Positions 63,978 to 64,000 of a stretch of 64,000 nt of DNA are shown piece after piece (position 1 is the first letter of the stretch; the number at the start of each line of letters is the position of its first letter). The DNA lies in NCBI GenBank assembly GCA_036397635.1, contig DASWIP010000018.1, positions 7,041 to 71,040 of the forward strand. Reading direction: 5' to 3'. The notes below the pieces were generated by a model. The model saw only the letters and a list, made by a program, of their open reading frames with translations. It was not told the DNA's origin and made no database searches. The stretch comes from DASWIP01 sp036397635 (GTDB lineage: Bacteria > Actinomycetota > AC-67). Both the position numbers and the translations under genes were made by a program.

Positions 63978-63998
63978 GTGCTAGCGGAATGATAGCAC
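63978..63998 (-). promoter_or_regulatory. Operator and promoter of the toxin-antitoxin operon
   Basis: A perfect inverted repeat GTGCTA-N9-TAGCAC, with a minus-strand -10 element TATCAT (63989-63994) overlapping its upstream arm and spacer. Binding of the antitoxin RHH dimers here would shut off the promoter. The -35 region lies at or beyond the window edge. Confidence 0.65.
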
Positions 63999-64000
63999 GC

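Overview
The window is high-GC DNA with the gene content and order of an actinobacterial (Actinomycetota) chromosome. It carries the block found near oriC in Streptomyces and Mycobacterium: a DUF6049 gene, the CCA-adding enzyme, PadR with inositol-phosphate synthase, DUF5318, a class A PBP, a GT87-like membrane glycosyltransferase, rpsF-ssb-rpsR-rplI and dnaB. It also has HspR-type heat-shock control (dnaK-grpE-dnaJ-hspR-clpB), nickel superoxide dismutase, a HemQ-like protein and tRNA genes without encoded CCA. The mix of SpoIID/LytB, a lone PilT ATPase, an EtfD-like Fe-S membrane protein and many cupredoxins suggests a deep-branching, probably uncultured actinobacterial lineage. That placement is inference. 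No insertion sequence, prophage, CRISPR array or rRNA was seen.

Layout. 1-7 kb: DUF6049 protein (cut by the window edge), two half-size TauE/SafE proteins, DedA, PilT, CCA enzyme, an ArsR-AHSA1 operon and a VOC protein. 6.7-8.5 kb: Ni-SOD and its maturation protease SodX (divergent), then patatin. 8.7-12.1 kb: PadR-ino1-MFS operon on the minus strand. 12.2-13.6 kb: two tandem trypsin-like proteases. 13.7-21.9 kb: DUF5318, a NuoN/HyfF-like membrane pair, PBP, GT87, Cld/HemQ, SpoIID. 21.9-28.8 kb: methyltransferase, glutamate dehydrogenase, DUF779/aldehyde dehydrogenase and two cupredoxins. 29-33 kb: the ribosomal/ssb/dnaB core. 33-44.7 kb: accessory region with DUF4349, DMT transporter, tRNA-Gly(CCC), thiolase plus a KAS-DUF35 fusion, DUF3105, EtfD-like protein, peptide deformylase, a two-ACT protein, a cupredoxin and DUF192. 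44.7-51.4 kb: heat-shock operon. 51.5-58.2 kb: MscL, YjbQ, inositol monophosphatase, a three-gene cupredoxin cluster, thioesterase, class I aldolase, dodecin. 58.4-63.2 kb: purA-purD-purE-ppa-purB, every junction a 4-base overlap. 63.2-64 kb: a FitAB/VapBC-type toxin-antitoxin pair.

Themes. (1) At least fifteen operon-leading genes have a TANNNT hexamer ending 6-10 bases before the start codon and no obvious Shine-Dalgarno sequence, the arrangement of leaderless actinobacterial transcripts; this settles several start codons. (2) Four spacers between 34 and 42.6 kb hold short tandem repeats with units of 28-31 bases, two of which duplicate the 3' end of a gene with its stop codon. (3) Eight cupredoxin domains occur in six exported proteins. 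(4) Several enzymes have altered catalytic positions: a KAS/HMG-CoA-synthase domain with Leu at the Cys position, a CCA enzyme with Glu for the first catalytic Asp, and a NuoN-like protein with Arg for the pump lysines. Functions are assigned by motif reading only; no database search was run.
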